This document shows, piece after piece, positions 11,002 through 19,322 of a DNA stretch of 64,000 nt (position 1 is the first letter of the stretch; the number at the start of each line of letters is the position of its first letter). The notes under the pieces are model-generated. The model made no database searches and had not been told where the DNA came from. It saw nothing but the letters and a program-made list of their open reading frames with translations. Made by a program: the position numbers and the translations under genes. The DNA comes from Streptomyces sp. HUAS YS2 (GTDB lineage Bacteria; Actinomycetota; Actinomycetes; Streptomycetales; Streptomycetaceae): the NCBI RefSeq assembly GCF_033343995.1, contig NZ_CP137573.1, positions 1,984,001 through 2,048,000 of the forward strand, read 5' to 3'.

Positions 11002-11400
11002 TCAGTCCACGACGGCGAAGCCGTCCAGTTCCACCCGGGCCTGCTCGTCCCACAGCCGCACGACACCGATCACGGCCATCGCGGGGTAGTCCCGGCCCGC
11101 CAACGCCCGCCAGATCCGGCCGAGTTCGGCCGCGTGGGCGCGGTACTCGGCGACATCGGTCGCGTACACGGTGACCCGGGCGAGGTCGGCGGGGGCGCCG
11201 CCGGCGTGGCGCAGGGCTGCGAGCAGGTTGGTGAGGGCGGTGGTGAACTGCTCGGGCAGGGTCTCCCCCACCACCTTGCCGTCGGTGTCGAGCGCGGTCT
11301 GCCCGGCGAGGAAGACCAGGCGGGAGCCGGTGGCGGTGACGGCGTGCGAGAAGCCGGCGGGCGGGGACAGCTCGGCGGGGTTGTGGCGGTGCAGCGTCAT
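11002..11400 (-). CDS. RidA/YjgF-family protein (enamine/imine deaminase-like)
   Basis: A 132-residue RidA-fold protein. The family signatures are present: GSRLVFLAGQTALD early, and VTVYATDVAEY in the second half. The C-terminus reads QARVELDGFAVV. RidA proteins hydrolyse reactive enamines/imines or act on related intermediates. The start ATG at 11400 overlaps the stop of the acyl-CoA dehydrogenase by 4 nt, so it is translationally coupled to it. In aerobic 2-aminobenzoyl-CoA degradation clusters a YjgF protein is thought to remove the amino nitrogen (family knowledge). That role is inferred here from context. The usual Arg-x-E dyad is not certain: the C-terminal region has RVELDG. Confidence 0.85.
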   Translation of the reverse strand: MTLHRHNPAELSPPAGFSHAVTATGSRLVFLAGQTALDTDGKVVGETLPEQFTTALTNLLAALRHAGGAPADLARVTVYATDVAEYRAHAAELGRIWRALAGRDYPAMAVIGVVRLWDEQARVELDGFAVVD

Positions 11401-12554
11401 GCGCGGGCCCCCTCGCCGATCGTCCGTGCCGCGGCGGCGTGCCGCCGGTACAGCTCCTTCGCGATGATCGAGCGCTGCACCTCGGTCGCCCCCTCGTAGA
11501 TCCTCGGCGCCCGCACCTCCCGGTAGAGGTGTTCGAGCAGGTGGCCGCGTTGCAGGGCGCGCGCGCCGTGCAGTTGGACGGCTGCGTCGACGACGTACTG
11601 CGCTGTCTCGGTGGCCAGTAGTTTCGCCATCGCGGAGCGCCGGGGCACGTCCGGCGCTCCGGAGTCGTACGCCGATGCCGCCGCGTACACCAGCAGCCGG
11701 GCCGCCTCGGTGCGGGTCGCCATCTCGGCGACCTGGTGGGCGACGGACTGGAGGTCGGCCAGGACGCCGCCGAAGGCGGACCGTCCCGCGGTGTGGTCGA
11801 GCGCGGCGTCCAGCGCGGCCTGGGCCATGCCGACGGCGAAGGCGCCGACGCTGGGCCGGAAGAGGTTCAGGGTGCCCATGGCGACCCGGAAGCCCTGGTC
11901 GGGCTCGCCGAGCACGTCGTCGGGGCCGACCGGGACGCCGTCGAAGGCGAGGGCGCCGATGGCGTGCGGGCTGAGCATGTCGAGCGGGCTGCCGGTGAGA
12001 CCCGGCCGGTCGGCGGGGACGAGAAAGGCCGTCACGCCACGGGCCCCGGCGCCGGGCGTCGTACGGGCGAAGACGGTGTAGAAGTCGGCCTCGGGGGCGT
12101 TGGAGATCCAGCGTTTCTCGCCGGTCAACCGCCAGCCGCCGACGCCGTCGGGCGCGGCGTCGAGGGCCAGCGCGGCAGCGTCCGAGCCGGCGTCGGGCTC
12201 GCTGAGCGCGAAGGCGGCGACCGCGCGTCCGGCGACGACCTCGGGCAGCCAGCGCTCCCGCTGGGCCGGCGTGCCGGCCGAGGCCACCGGATGGGCGCCG
12301 AGCCCCTGCAGGGCAAGCGCGGTCTCGGCCTCCGTGCAGGAGTGGGCGAGGGACTCGCGGAGCAGGCAGAGCTCGAGCGCGCCGGAGGAGAACAGCCGCT
12401 CCAGGAGCCCGAGTTCGCCGAGCGCGGCGATCAGGGGGCGGTTCACCCGGCCCGGCTCGCCCTTCTCGGCCAGCGGGCGGAGCCGGTCCGCGGCCAGGGC
12501 GCGCAGCGCGGCGCACCATTCGACATGTGCCGGATCGAGCGAGAATTCGGGCAT
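11397..12554 (-). CDS. Acyl-CoA dehydrogenase
   Basis: A 385-residue FAD-dependent acyl-CoA dehydrogenase. The signature ALSEPDAGSDAAALALDA and the FAD-contact WISNAPEADFYTVFART are visible. The C-terminal QLHGARALQRGHLLEHLYREVRAPRIYEGATEVQRSII block is typical. The expected catalytic Glu is that of the YEGATE segment. ATG 12554 is chosen; an in-frame GTG at 12593 would add 13 residues. It diverges from the aryl-CoA ligase across a 128-bp promoter region and is coupled to the RidA gene. It probably oxidises a ring-derived CoA thioester in the aromatic pathway encoded by the cluster (inference). Confidence 0.9.
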   Translation of the reverse strand: MPEFSLDPAHVEWCAALRALAADRLRPLAEKGEPGRVNRPLIAALGELGLLERLFSSGALELCLLRESLAHSCTEAETALALQGLGAHPVASAGTPAQRERWLPEVVAGRAVAAFALSEPDAGSDAAALALDAAPDGVGGWRLTGEKRWISNAPEADFYTVFARTTPGAGARGVTAFLVPADRPGLTGSPLDMLSPHAIGALAFDGVPVGPDDVLGEPDQGFRVAMGTLNLFRPSVGAFAVGMAQAALDAALDHTAGRSAFGGVLADLQSVAHQVAEMATRTEAARLLVYAAASAYDSGAPDVPRRSAMAKLLATETAQYVVDAAVQLHGARALQRGHLLEHLYREVRAPRIYEGATEVQRSIIAKELYRRHAAAARTIGEGARA

Positions 12555-12618
12555 TCTGGCCCCCACTTCCGTCGCGTCGGTCGGATCTCCCACGGCATCA
12601 CTGCTTTATCGCGAACCG

Positions 12619-12646
12619 TTGACTGTCGTCATCATCACGATACGCT
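12619..12646 (+). promoter_or_regulatory. Promoter with PaaX-type operator candidate, aryl-CoA ligase operon
   Basis: A -35 TTGACT (12619-12624), 16-bp spacer and -10 TACGCT (12641-12646) fit a sigma-70 promoter with start near 12653, 30 bp before the ligase ATG. The near-palindrome TGACTGTCGTCA (12620-12631) overlaps the -35. The same 12 bases occur at the other promoter of this cluster (19160-19171). Confidence 0.6.
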
Positions 12647-12682
12647 CGTTGGGCGACCCCACCACGACAAGGGGCGAAACCC

Positions 12683-14296
12683 ATGGAGCTGACACCCTCG
12701 GCGCACCAGGACACCATCACCCGCGACCACCTGCCGCCCGCCGGGCAGTGGCCGGAACTGCTCTTCGACCTGCCGGACCTGCGCTATCCGGACCGTCTCA
12801 ACTGCGGGACCGAACTGCTCGACCGCACCACGGAGCGCTTCGGCGCGCACCGGCCGGTCTTCCGCGACGCGGCCGGCGCCGTCTGGACGTACGGCCAGCT
12901 GCGCGAACGGGTGAACCGGATCGCCCATGTGCTCAGTACCGACCTCGGCGTCCGCCCCGGCAACCGGGTGCTGCTGCGCGGCCCGACCACCCCGTGGCTG
13001 GCGGCCTGCTGGCTGGCCGTGATGAAGGCCGGCGCGGTGGCCGTGACCGTGCTGGCCCAGCAGCGGGCCGGGGAGCTGGCCGTGATGTGCGAGATGGCCC
13101 GCTGCACGCACGCGCTGTGCGACGTACGGAGCGTCGACGACCTGGTGAAGGCCGAGGTCCCGGGGCTGCGGATCACCGCCTTCGGCGGCGACGCCCCGGA
13201 CGACCTGCTGTCCCTGGCGATCGGCAGACCGGACACGTACGAGGCGGTACCGACCGCGGCCGACGACGTGGCGCTGATCGCCTTCACCTCCGGGACCACC
13301 GGCCGCCCCAAGGGCTGCATGCACTTCCACCGGGACGTCCTGGCGATCGCCGACACCTTCTCCGCGCAGGTGCTGCGCCCCGGTCCCGACGACGTCTTCG
13401 CGGGCAGTCCGCCGCTCGGCTTCACCTTCGGACTCGGCGGCCTGGTGATCTTCCCGATGCGGGCCGGGGCCAGCGCCCTGCTGCTCGAGCAGGCCGGGCC
13501 GCGGCAACTCCTCGAGGCGGTCGCGAAGCACCGGGTGAGCGTGCTGTTCACCGCGCCGACGGCGTACCGCGTGATGCTCGACGAGATGAACGGCCACGAC
13601 CTCGGCTCGCTGCGCCGCTGCGTCTCCGCGGGCGAGAACCTGCCCGCCGCGACCTGGGAGGCCTGGCGGGACCGGACCGGACTGCGGCTGATCAACGGGA
13701 TCGGCGCGACCGAGCTGCTGCACATCTTCATCTCGGCCGCCGAGAGCGACATCCGCCCCGGCACCACCGGCACCCCCGTGCCGGGCTGGCAGGCCCGGAT
13801 CGTCGACGCGGCGGGCGCGCCCGTCCCGGACGGCGAGGAGGGCCTGCTCGCCGTGCGCGGCCCGGTCGGCTGCCGCTATCTGGCCGACCCCCGGCAGACC
13901 GAGTACGTGCGCGGCGGCTGGAACCTCACCGGCGACACGTACGTCCGCGAGCCGGACGGCTACTTCCGCTACGTGGCCCGCGCCGACGACATGATCGTCT
14001 CGGCCGGGTACAACATCGCGGGACCGCAGGTCGAGGAGGCCCTGCTCGCCCATCCCGACGTCCTGGAGACGGCGGTCGTGGGCCGCCCCGACGAGCTGCG
14101 CGGCCAGATCGCCGTGGCGTACGCGGTGCTGCGGGACGGGGTGCCGCGGGACACCCGGACGGCGGACGCGCTGCGGGACTTCGTGAAGGCCCGGCTGGTG
14201 CCGTACAAGTGCCCCCGCGAGATCGTGTTCCTGGACGCACTGCCCCGCACGGCGACCGGGAAACTGCAGCGGTACCGGCTGCGCGATCTAGAGTGA
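12683..14296 (+). CDS. Benzoate/2-aminobenzoate-type aryl-CoA ligase
   Basis: A 537-residue AMP-forming ligase that activates an aromatic acid to its CoA thioester. The P-loop-like motif TSGTTGRPKG lies near residues 209-218. The A8 hinge reads YVARADDMIVSAGYNIAGPQVE. The catalytic lysine is in PRTATGKLQRYRL near the C-terminus. The N-terminal region (RYPDRLNCGTELLDRTTERFG) resembles benzoate- and 2-aminobenzoate-CoA ligases rather than fatty-acid ligases. It is the first gene of a plus-strand run with paaX (4-nt gap). Together with the fused monooxygenase/reductase downstream it points to anthranilate or salicylate degradation via CoA esters. The exact acid cannot be decided from sequence. 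Confidence 0.87.
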   Translation: MELTPSAHQDTITRDHLPPAGQWPELLFDLPDLRYPDRLNCGTELLDRTTERFGAHRPVFRDAAGAVWTYGQLRERVNRIAHVLSTDLGVRPGNRVLLRGPTTPWLAACWLAVMKAGAVAVTVLAQQRAGELAVMCEMARCTHALCDVRSVDDLVKAEVPGLRITAFGGDAPDDLLSLAIGRPDTYEAVPTAADDVALIAFTSGTTGRPKGCMHFHRDVLAIADTFSAQVLRPGPDDVFAGSPPLGFTFGLGGLVIFPMRAGASALLLEQAGPRQLLEAVAKHRVSVLFTAPTAYRVMLDEMNGHDLGSLRRCVSAGENLPAATWEAWRDRTGLRLINGIGATELLHIFISAAESDIRPGTTGTPVPGWQARIVDAAGAPVPDGEEGLLAVRGPVGCRYLADPRQTEYVRGGWNLTGDTYVREPDGYFRYVARADDMIVSAGYNIAGPQVEEALLAHPDVLETAVVGRPDELRGQIAVAYAVLRDGVPRDTRTADALRDFVKARLVPYKCPREIVFLDALPRTATGKLQRYRLRDLE

Positions 14297-14300
14297 CCAC

Positions 14301-15140
14301 GTGGCCGAGCAACACACCCCCCGATCCCTGATCGTCTCCCTGTACGGCGCGTACGGGCGCACCCCGGACGACGCCACGCTCCCCGTGGCCGAGCTGATCC
14401 GGCTGCTCGGGGTGCTCGGCGTGGACGCGCCCTCGGTGCGGTCCTCGGTGTCCCGGCTCAAGCGGCGCGGGCTGCTGCTGCCCGCGCGCACCGCCGACCG
14501 GGCCGCCGGGTACGCCCTGTCGGCGGAGGCCCGGCAGCTCCTCGACGACGGCGACCGCCGGATCTACTCCCGCGCCGAGCCGGCCCTGGAGGACGGCTGG
14601 GTGCTCGCGGTGTTCTCGGTGCCCGAGTCCGAGCGGCACAAGCGGCACCTGCTGCGCTCGCGGCTGGGCGGCCTGGGCTTCGGCACGGCGGCCCCGGGCG
14701 TCTGGATCGCCCCGGCGCGGCTGTACGAGGAGACCCGGCACACCCTGGAGCGGCTCCGCCTGGACCCGTACGTGGACCTGTTCCGGGGCGACCACCTGGG
14801 CTTCGCGGCGACGGCGGAGGCGGTGGGCCGCTGGTGGGACCTGGCGGCGATCGCCAAGGCGCACGAGGACTTCCTCGCCGTGTACGAGCCGGTCCTGCAC
14901 GCCTGGGAGGCCCGCCCGGACACCCCGCCGGAGGACGCGTACAAGGACTATCTGCCGACCCTGGACTCCTGGCGCCGGCTCCCCTACACCGACCCCGGGC
15001 TGCCGCCGCAGCTGCTGCCGGCCGGCTGGCCGGGCGCCCGCTCGGCGGAGGTCTTCGCGGCGCTGCACGAGCGGCTGCGGGACGCGGGGGCGCGGTTCGT
15101 GCAACCGTACGGCTCGGACGATCGTCCGTCGGAAGCGTGA
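14301..15140 (+). CDS. PaaX-family transcriptional repressor
   Basis: A 279-residue regulator with a winged-helix N-terminus (SLIVSLYGAYGRTPDDATLPVAELIRLLGVLGV, then SVRSSVSRLKRRGLLL) and the PaaX C-terminal domain. PaaX proteins repress aryl-CoA degradation genes and are released by an aryl-CoA (family knowledge). The GTG start follows the ligase stop by 4 nt, so the effector-producing ligase and the regulator are co-expressed. The 12-bp element shared by the two cluster promoters is the natural operator candidate. It overlaps the next small gene by 4 nt. Confidence 0.9.
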   Translation: MAEQHTPRSLIVSLYGAYGRTPDDATLPVAELIRLLGVLGVDAPSVRSSVSRLKRRGLLLPARTADRAAGYALSAEARQLLDDGDRRIYSRAEPALEDGWVLAVFSVPESERHKRHLLRSRLGGLGFGTAAPGVWIAPARLYEETRHTLERLRLDPYVDLFRGDHLGFAATAEAVGRWWDLAAIAKAHEDFLAVYEPVLHAWEARPDTPPEDAYKDYLPTLDSWRRLPYTDPGLPPQLLPAGWPGARSAEVFAALHERLRDAGARFVQPYGSDDRPSEA

Positions 15141-15547
15141 GCGCACATCCTGTCTCCCGTCTCCAATGGCTCTCCTGGGGCGCCGCGGCCCTGGCCGGCA
15201 CGGTCGGCGCGTACGCGGCGAGCACGCTGGTGGCGTCGGCGCGGTCGTACTGCGACGCGGCCTGGGAGCCGCAGCACCGTTTCGCGCACGGCTTCGAGTG
15301 GCTGGTCCTGACGGCGGCCGCGGCCGGCCTCGCGGTGGCCGCCGCGGTCCTGGCCCGCTGGGCGACGGTCCGCGGACCACGGTCGGTCCGGGCGTCCTCC
15401 CAGGTGGCCGTCGTCCTGTTCGTGGTGACGGCGCTGGCCTGGTGGTACGTGACCGCGGAGGCGACCCCTGCGGGCTATCCGGGCGATTCGGGGCTGTGTC
15501 CGGCCGACAACGTGCCGCCGTGGTGGCCGGGGTGGTTCCCGACGTGA
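15137..15547 (+). CDS. Small membrane protein, three TM segments, unknown function
   Basis: A 136-residue protein starting at a GTG that overlaps the paaX stop (GTGA). Hydrophobic segments lie at about residues 10-30, 53-75 and 90-108. The C-terminus is periplasmic-looking and rich in Pro and Trp (DNVPPWWPGWFPT), with one Cys near the end and one in the first loop (ARSYCDAAWEPQHR). I do not recognise a family. Codon use matches its neighbours. It is coupled to both paaX and the following gene, so it may be co-expressed with the aromatic cluster. Confidence 0.7.
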   Translation: MSAHPVSRLQWLSWGAAALAGTVGAYAASTLVASARSYCDAAWEPQHRFAHGFEWLVLTAAAAGLAVAAAVLARWATVRGPRSVRASSQVAVVLFVVTALAWWYVTAEATPAGYPGDSGLCPADNVPPWWPGWFPT

Positions 15548-15984
15548 GCGGGCAGGACGAAGCGCCGGAGCCTCGGTGGCTCGTCGCGGCGAACGTGGTG
15601 CGGTGGCGGCGGTGGGGCGACCTGGGGCAGGAGCTGCGGCCGGGCACGAAGGCGTACAAGGGCGGGGCGAGGGTGTACGTGGTCGACACCTACGCCGGCA
15701 TGGGCAACGAGCAGCTGACCACGGTGGGGCGCGGCCGGCACACCGGCCGGTGGATCACGATCGACACCTCGACCCGGCACCTGCACACCTTCCGCGCGAA
15801 GCTGGTCCACGCGCCCGCGGTGCTGCGTCGCTGCGGCGGGCTCCCGGTCGGGCGCGAGGCGGTCGAACGCCTCGTGGAGACGCTCGACCGGATCGCGCGC
15901 GAGCAGCGGGGGACCTACCACGCCGGCCCGCACCCGGACCCGTGCCTGTGCCATGCCTGCCTCACGGGCGAGGGTCGAGACTGA
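15544..15984 (+). CDS. Hypothetical protein with Cys-x2-Cys C-terminus
   Basis: A 146-residue soluble protein starting at GTG, overlapping the previous stop by 4 nt (GTGA). Its N-terminal half is basic and beta-rich (RWLVAANVVRWRRWGDLGQELRPGTKAYKGGARVYVVD). A short HPDPCLCHACLTGEG with CxCxxC ends it, which could bind a metal. No family recognised. Its last 23 bases overlap, tail to tail, the 3' end of the monooxygenase gene on the other strand. Confidence 0.7.
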   Translation: MSGQDEAPEPRWLVAANVVRWRRWGDLGQELRPGTKAYKGGARVYVVDTYAGMGNEQLTTVGRGRHTGRWITIDTSTRHLHTFRAKLVHAPAVLRRCGGLPVGREAVERLVETLDRIAREQRGTYHAGPHPDPCLCHACLTGEGRD

Positions 15985-18259
15985 GCCGCGGCTTCGGCGC
16001 GTCCGTGCGGCCGGTCGGGGGCCGGCGGCTGCCCGCCCTGTACGGGTCGGGCCAGGGGGCCGCGGGCCCGGAGTAGTCCTGTTCGGCGGCGGCGTGCAGG
16101 GTCCAGTGCGGGTCGTACAGGTGCGGGCGGGCCAGGGCGCACAGGTCGGCGCGGCCGGCGAGGAGCAGGGAGTTGACGTCGTCCCAGGAGGAGATCGCGC
16201 CGACGGCGATCACCGGGACGCCGAGGGTGTTGCGGATCAGGTCGGCGTACGGGGTCTGGTACGAGCGCCCGTACTCGGGCCGCTCCTCGGGGACGACCTG
16301 GCCGGTGGAGACGTCGATCGCGTCGGCGCCGTGCGCGGCGAAGGCGCGGGCGATCGCGACGGCGTCCCTGGGGGCGGTGCCGCCCTCGGCCCAGTCGGTC
16401 GCGGAGATACGGACGGTCATGGGCCGGTCGGCCGGCCAGACGTCCCGTACCGCGTCGAAGACCTCCAGGGGGAAGCGGAGCCGGTTCTCGACGGGGCCGC
16501 CGTAGGCGTCGTCGCGGTGGTTGGTGAGCGGGGAGAGGAAGCCGGACAGCAGGTAGCCGTGCGCGCAGTGGAGTTCGAGCAGGTCGAAGCCGCTGCGTGC
16601 GGCGCGTCGGGCGGCGGCGGCGAAGTCGTCCCGTACGGCGGTCAGCCCGGCGCGGTCGAGGGCGTGCGGGGTCTGGTTGATCCCGGGCCGGTACGGCAGC
16701 GGCGAGGCGGCGCTCAGCGGCCAGTTGCCGGCGGGCAGCGGCTGGTCGATGCCCTCCCACATGCGCTTCGTGGAGCCCTTGCGGCCGGAGTGGCCGAGCT
16801 GGACGCCGAAGGCCGTACCGGGGGCCTGCGCGTGCACGAAGTCGGCGATCCGGGACCAGGCGACGCCCTGTTCGTCGGTCCACAGGCCCGTGCAGCCGGG
16901 GGTGATCCGGCCCTCGGGGCTGACGCAGACCATCTCGGTCATGACCAGGCCGGCGCCGCCGAGGGCGCGGGCGCCGAGGTGGACGAGGTGGAAGTCGCCG
17001 GGGACGCCGTCCTCGGCGACGTACAGGTCCATGGGCGAGACGACGACCCGGTTGCGCAGGGTCAGTCCGCGCAGCCGGAAGGGGGTGAACATGGGCGGGG
17101 TGCCGGGCGGGCAGCCGAAGTCGCGTTCGACGGTGTCGGTGAAGTGCGGGTCCCGCAGCCGCAGGTTGGCGTGGGTGACCCGGCGGCTGCGGGTGAGCAG
17201 GTTGAACGCGAACTGGCGGGGCGGCTGGTCGAGGTAGCGGGCCGGTTCCTCGAACCAGCGCAGGCTGGCCGCGGCGGCGCGCTGGGTCGACTCGACGACG
17301 GGGCGGCGTTCGGCCTCGTACGCGGCGAGGGCCTCGTCGAGCGTGGGCTGCTCCTCGACGCAGGCGGCGAGGGCGAGGGCGTCCTCGACGGCGAGTTTGG
17401 TGCCGGAGCCGATGGAGAAGTGGGCGGTGTGCGCGGCGTCGCCGAGCAGCACCGTGCGGCCGTGCGACCAGTTCTCGTTGACGACGGTGCGGAAGGCGGT
17501 CCAGGCGGAGTTGTTGCCGCGCAGCGGACGCCCGCCGAGGGTCTCGGCGAAGATCTTCGCGCAGCGTTCGGTGGACTGCTGCTCGTCGAGTTCGTGGAAG
17601 CCGGCGGCCCGCCAGACCTCCTCGCGCATCTCGACGATCACGGTGGATGCCTCGGCTGAGAAGGGGTAGCCGTGCAGCTGCATGACGCCGTGCTCGGTCT
17701 CGGCGATCTCGAAGCGGAAGGCGTCGAGGGCGAAGTCGGCGGCCAGCCAGATGTAGCGGCAGCGGTGGGGGGTGATCCGGGGCCGGAAGACGTCGGCGTG
17801 CTGCTCGCGGGTGTGGCTGTGCACGCCGTCCGCCGCGACGACGAGGTCGTGGGTCGCGGCGAGCTCGGCGGCGGGCGGGGCCTCGGTGCGGAAGCGGAGC
17901 CGTACGCCGAGGTCGGCGCACCGGGCGTGCAGGATCTCCAGGAGCCGGCGGCGGCCGAGGGCGGCGAAGCCGTGCCCCGAGCTGGTGAGCGTACGGCCGC
18001 GGTGGACGATCTGGATGTCGTCCCAGCGGACGAACTCGTCCTGAAGGGCCTGGTAGACGGCCGGGTCGGCGTGCTCGATGCCGCCGAGGGTCTCGTCGGA
18101 GAGGACGACGCCGAAGCCGAAGGTGTCGTCGGGGGCGTTGCGCTCCCAGACGGTGATCTCGCGGGCCGGGTCGAGTCGCTTGAGCAGCGCGGCGGCGTAC
18201 AGCCCGCCGGGACCGCCGCCGACGACGGCGATGCGCAGCGGACGTACCTGCCTCGGCAT
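15962..18259 (-). CDS. Bifunctional aryl-CoA monooxygenase/Old Yellow Enzyme reductase (2-aminobenzoyl-CoA or salicylyl-CoA type)
   Basis: A 765-residue fusion. Residues about 6-380 are an FAD monooxygenase: Rossmann VVGGGPGGLYAA at the start, GDAAHTAHFSIGSGTKLAVEDA near residue 280-300. Residues about 400-745 are an Old Yellow Enzyme barrel (MFTPFRLRGLTLRNRVVVSPMDLY; QLGHSGRKGS; ELHCAHGYLLSGFLSPLTNHRDDAYGG). This is the layout of 2-aminobenzoyl-CoA monooxygenase/reductase, which hydroxylates and then reduces the ring, and of proteins annotated as salicylyl-CoA 5-hydroxylase/oxidoreductase. Length agrees. ATG 18259 is used; a GTG at 18265 would overlap the upstream enoyl-CoA hydratase stop by 4 nt. 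It forms an operon with that gene. Substrate unresolved. Confidence 0.88.
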   Translation of the reverse strand: MPRQVRPLRIAVVGGGPGGLYAAALLKRLDPAREITVWERNAPDDTFGFGVVLSDETLGGIEHADPAVYQALQDEFVRWDDIQIVHRGRTLTSSGHGFAALGRRRLLEILHARCADLGVRLRFRTEAPPAAELAATHDLVVAADGVHSHTREQHADVFRPRITPHRCRYIWLAADFALDAFRFEIAETEHGVMQLHGYPFSAEASTVIVEMREEVWRAAGFHELDEQQSTERCAKIFAETLGGRPLRGNNSAWTAFRTVVNENWSHGRTVLLGDAAHTAHFSIGSGTKLAVEDALALAACVEEQPTLDEALAAYEAERRPVVESTQRAAAASLRWFEEPARYLDQPPRQFAFNLLTRSRRVTHANLRLRDPHFTDTVERDFGCPPGTPPMFTPFRLRGLTLRNRVVVSPMDLYVAEDGVPGDFHLVHLGARALGGAGLVMTEMVCVSPEGRITPGCTGLWTDEQGVAWSRIADFVHAQAPGTAFGVQLGHSGRKGSTKRMWEGIDQPLPAGNWPLSAASPLPYRPGINQTPHALDRAGLTAVRDDFAAAARRAARSGFDLLELHCAHGYLLSGFLSPLTNHRDDAYGGPVENRLRFPLEVFDAVRDVWPADRPMTVRISATDWAEGGTAPRDAVAIARAFAAHGADAIDVSTGQVVPEERPEYGRSYQTPYADLIRNTLGVPVIAVGAISSWDDVNSLLLAGRADLCALARPHLYDPHWTLHAAAEQDYSGPAAPWPDPYRAGSRRPPTGRTDAPKPRLSLDPRP

Positions 18260-18261
18260 CG

Positions 18262-19089
18262 TCACCGCCCCCGCCACTTCGGCGGGCGCTTCTCGGTGAA
18301 GGCGGCGTGGAACTCGGCGTAGTCCTCGCCGTTCATCAGCAGCGCCTGGGTGGCGGCGTCCAGCTCGACGGAGGCGGCGAGCGGCATGTCGAGCTCGGCG
18401 GTGAGCAGCGCCTTCGTCTGGGCGTGGGCGAGGGCGGGGCCGTCGGCGAGGCGGCGGGCCAGCTCGGCGGCGCGGGCGCCGGCCCCGCCCTCCTCGGTGA
18501 GCTCGCTGATCAGGCCGATCCGTTCGGCCTCGGGGGCCCGTACGGGCTCGCCGAGCATGAGCAGCCGGGTCGCGTGGCCGAGGCCGACGACGCGGGGCAG
18601 CAGGTACGCGGCGCCCATGTCGCCGCCGGAGAGGCCGACCCGGGTGAAGAGGAAGGCGAAACGTGCGGTGGGGTCGGCGATCCGGAAGTCGGCGGCGAGC
18701 GCGAGGACGGCGCCGGCGCCTGCGGCGACTCCGTGCACGGCGGCGATCACCGGGAAGGGGCATTCACGGACCGCGCGGACGACCTGGCCGGTCATCCGGT
18801 TGAAGTCGAGGAGCTGGGCGGTGTCCATGGAGAGGGTCGCACCGATGATCTCGTCGACGTCGCCGCCGGAGCAGAAGCCACGGCCCTCACCGCCGAGGAC
18901 GAGTGCGCGGACGGCGCGTTCCCGGGCGAGTTCGGCGAGCAGGTCGCGCAGGTCGGCGTAGGCGCCGAAGGTGAGCGCGTTGAGTTTGGCGGGGCGCGCG
19001 AGGGTGACGGTGGCGACTCCGTCGTCGACGGCGAGGCGGAGATGCCGCCATTCCTGGGTTCGTGGCGCGGATCCGGTGAAGGGGCTCAT
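18262..19089 (-). CDS. Enoyl-CoA hydratase/isomerase family protein
   Basis: A 275-residue crotonase-fold enzyme. The oxyanion-hole segments are seen as GEGRGFCSGGDVDEI and AAVHGVAAGAGAVLALAADFRIAD. The second usual catalytic Glu position is occupied in the GLSGGDMGAAYLLPRVVG stretch by a different residue. Many ring-cleaving or atypical crotonases differ in this way, so plain hydratase activity is not certain. ATG 19089 has GGGAGG 8 nt upstream; the longer open frame to 19152 adds only basic sequence. It is the first gene of the operon with the fused monooxygenase. Its promoter carries the TGACTGTCGTCA element. Confidence 0.87.
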   Translation of the reverse strand: MSPFTGSAPRTQEWRHLRLAVDDGVATVTLARPAKLNALTFGAYADLRDLLAELARERAVRALVLGGEGRGFCSGGDVDEIIGATLSMDTAQLLDFNRMTGQVVRAVRECPFPVIAAVHGVAAGAGAVLALAADFRIADPTARFAFLFTRVGLSGGDMGAAYLLPRVVGLGHATRLLMLGEPVRAPEAERIGLISELTEEGGAGARAAELARRLADGPALAHAQTKALLTAELDMPLAASVELDAATQALLMNGEDYAEFHAAFTEKRPPKWRGR

Positions 19090-19142
19090 GCGGACGGCCT
19101 CCCGGTGCGGGCGAGCGTGCTGAGGGCGGGGCACCTTCCGTG

Positions 19143-19171
19143 AGCGTATCACTCTGCCGTGACTGTCGTCA
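19143..19171 (-). promoter_or_regulatory. Promoter with the same PaaX-type operator candidate, hydratase/monooxygenase operon
   Basis: On the minus strand -35 TGACGA (19166-19171), 17-bp spacer and -10 TACGCT (19143-19148). TGACTGTCGTCA occupies 19160-19171 and overlaps the -35, as at 12620-12631. Both promoters also share GATACGCTC at the -10. Confidence 0.6.
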
Positions 19172-19322
19172 CGAGAGCGCGATATGAGGGCGTGGGGGCG
19201 AAGGTCCCGTACGGCTATGGACGGCCGCCTCTGGAGGCTCGCCTTGCCCTCTGTAAGGTTGAAATTGGGACGTCACGGACGGCAGCGGCGCCCCGACCCA
19301 CTCCCGGCCGAACGGACCCGTC

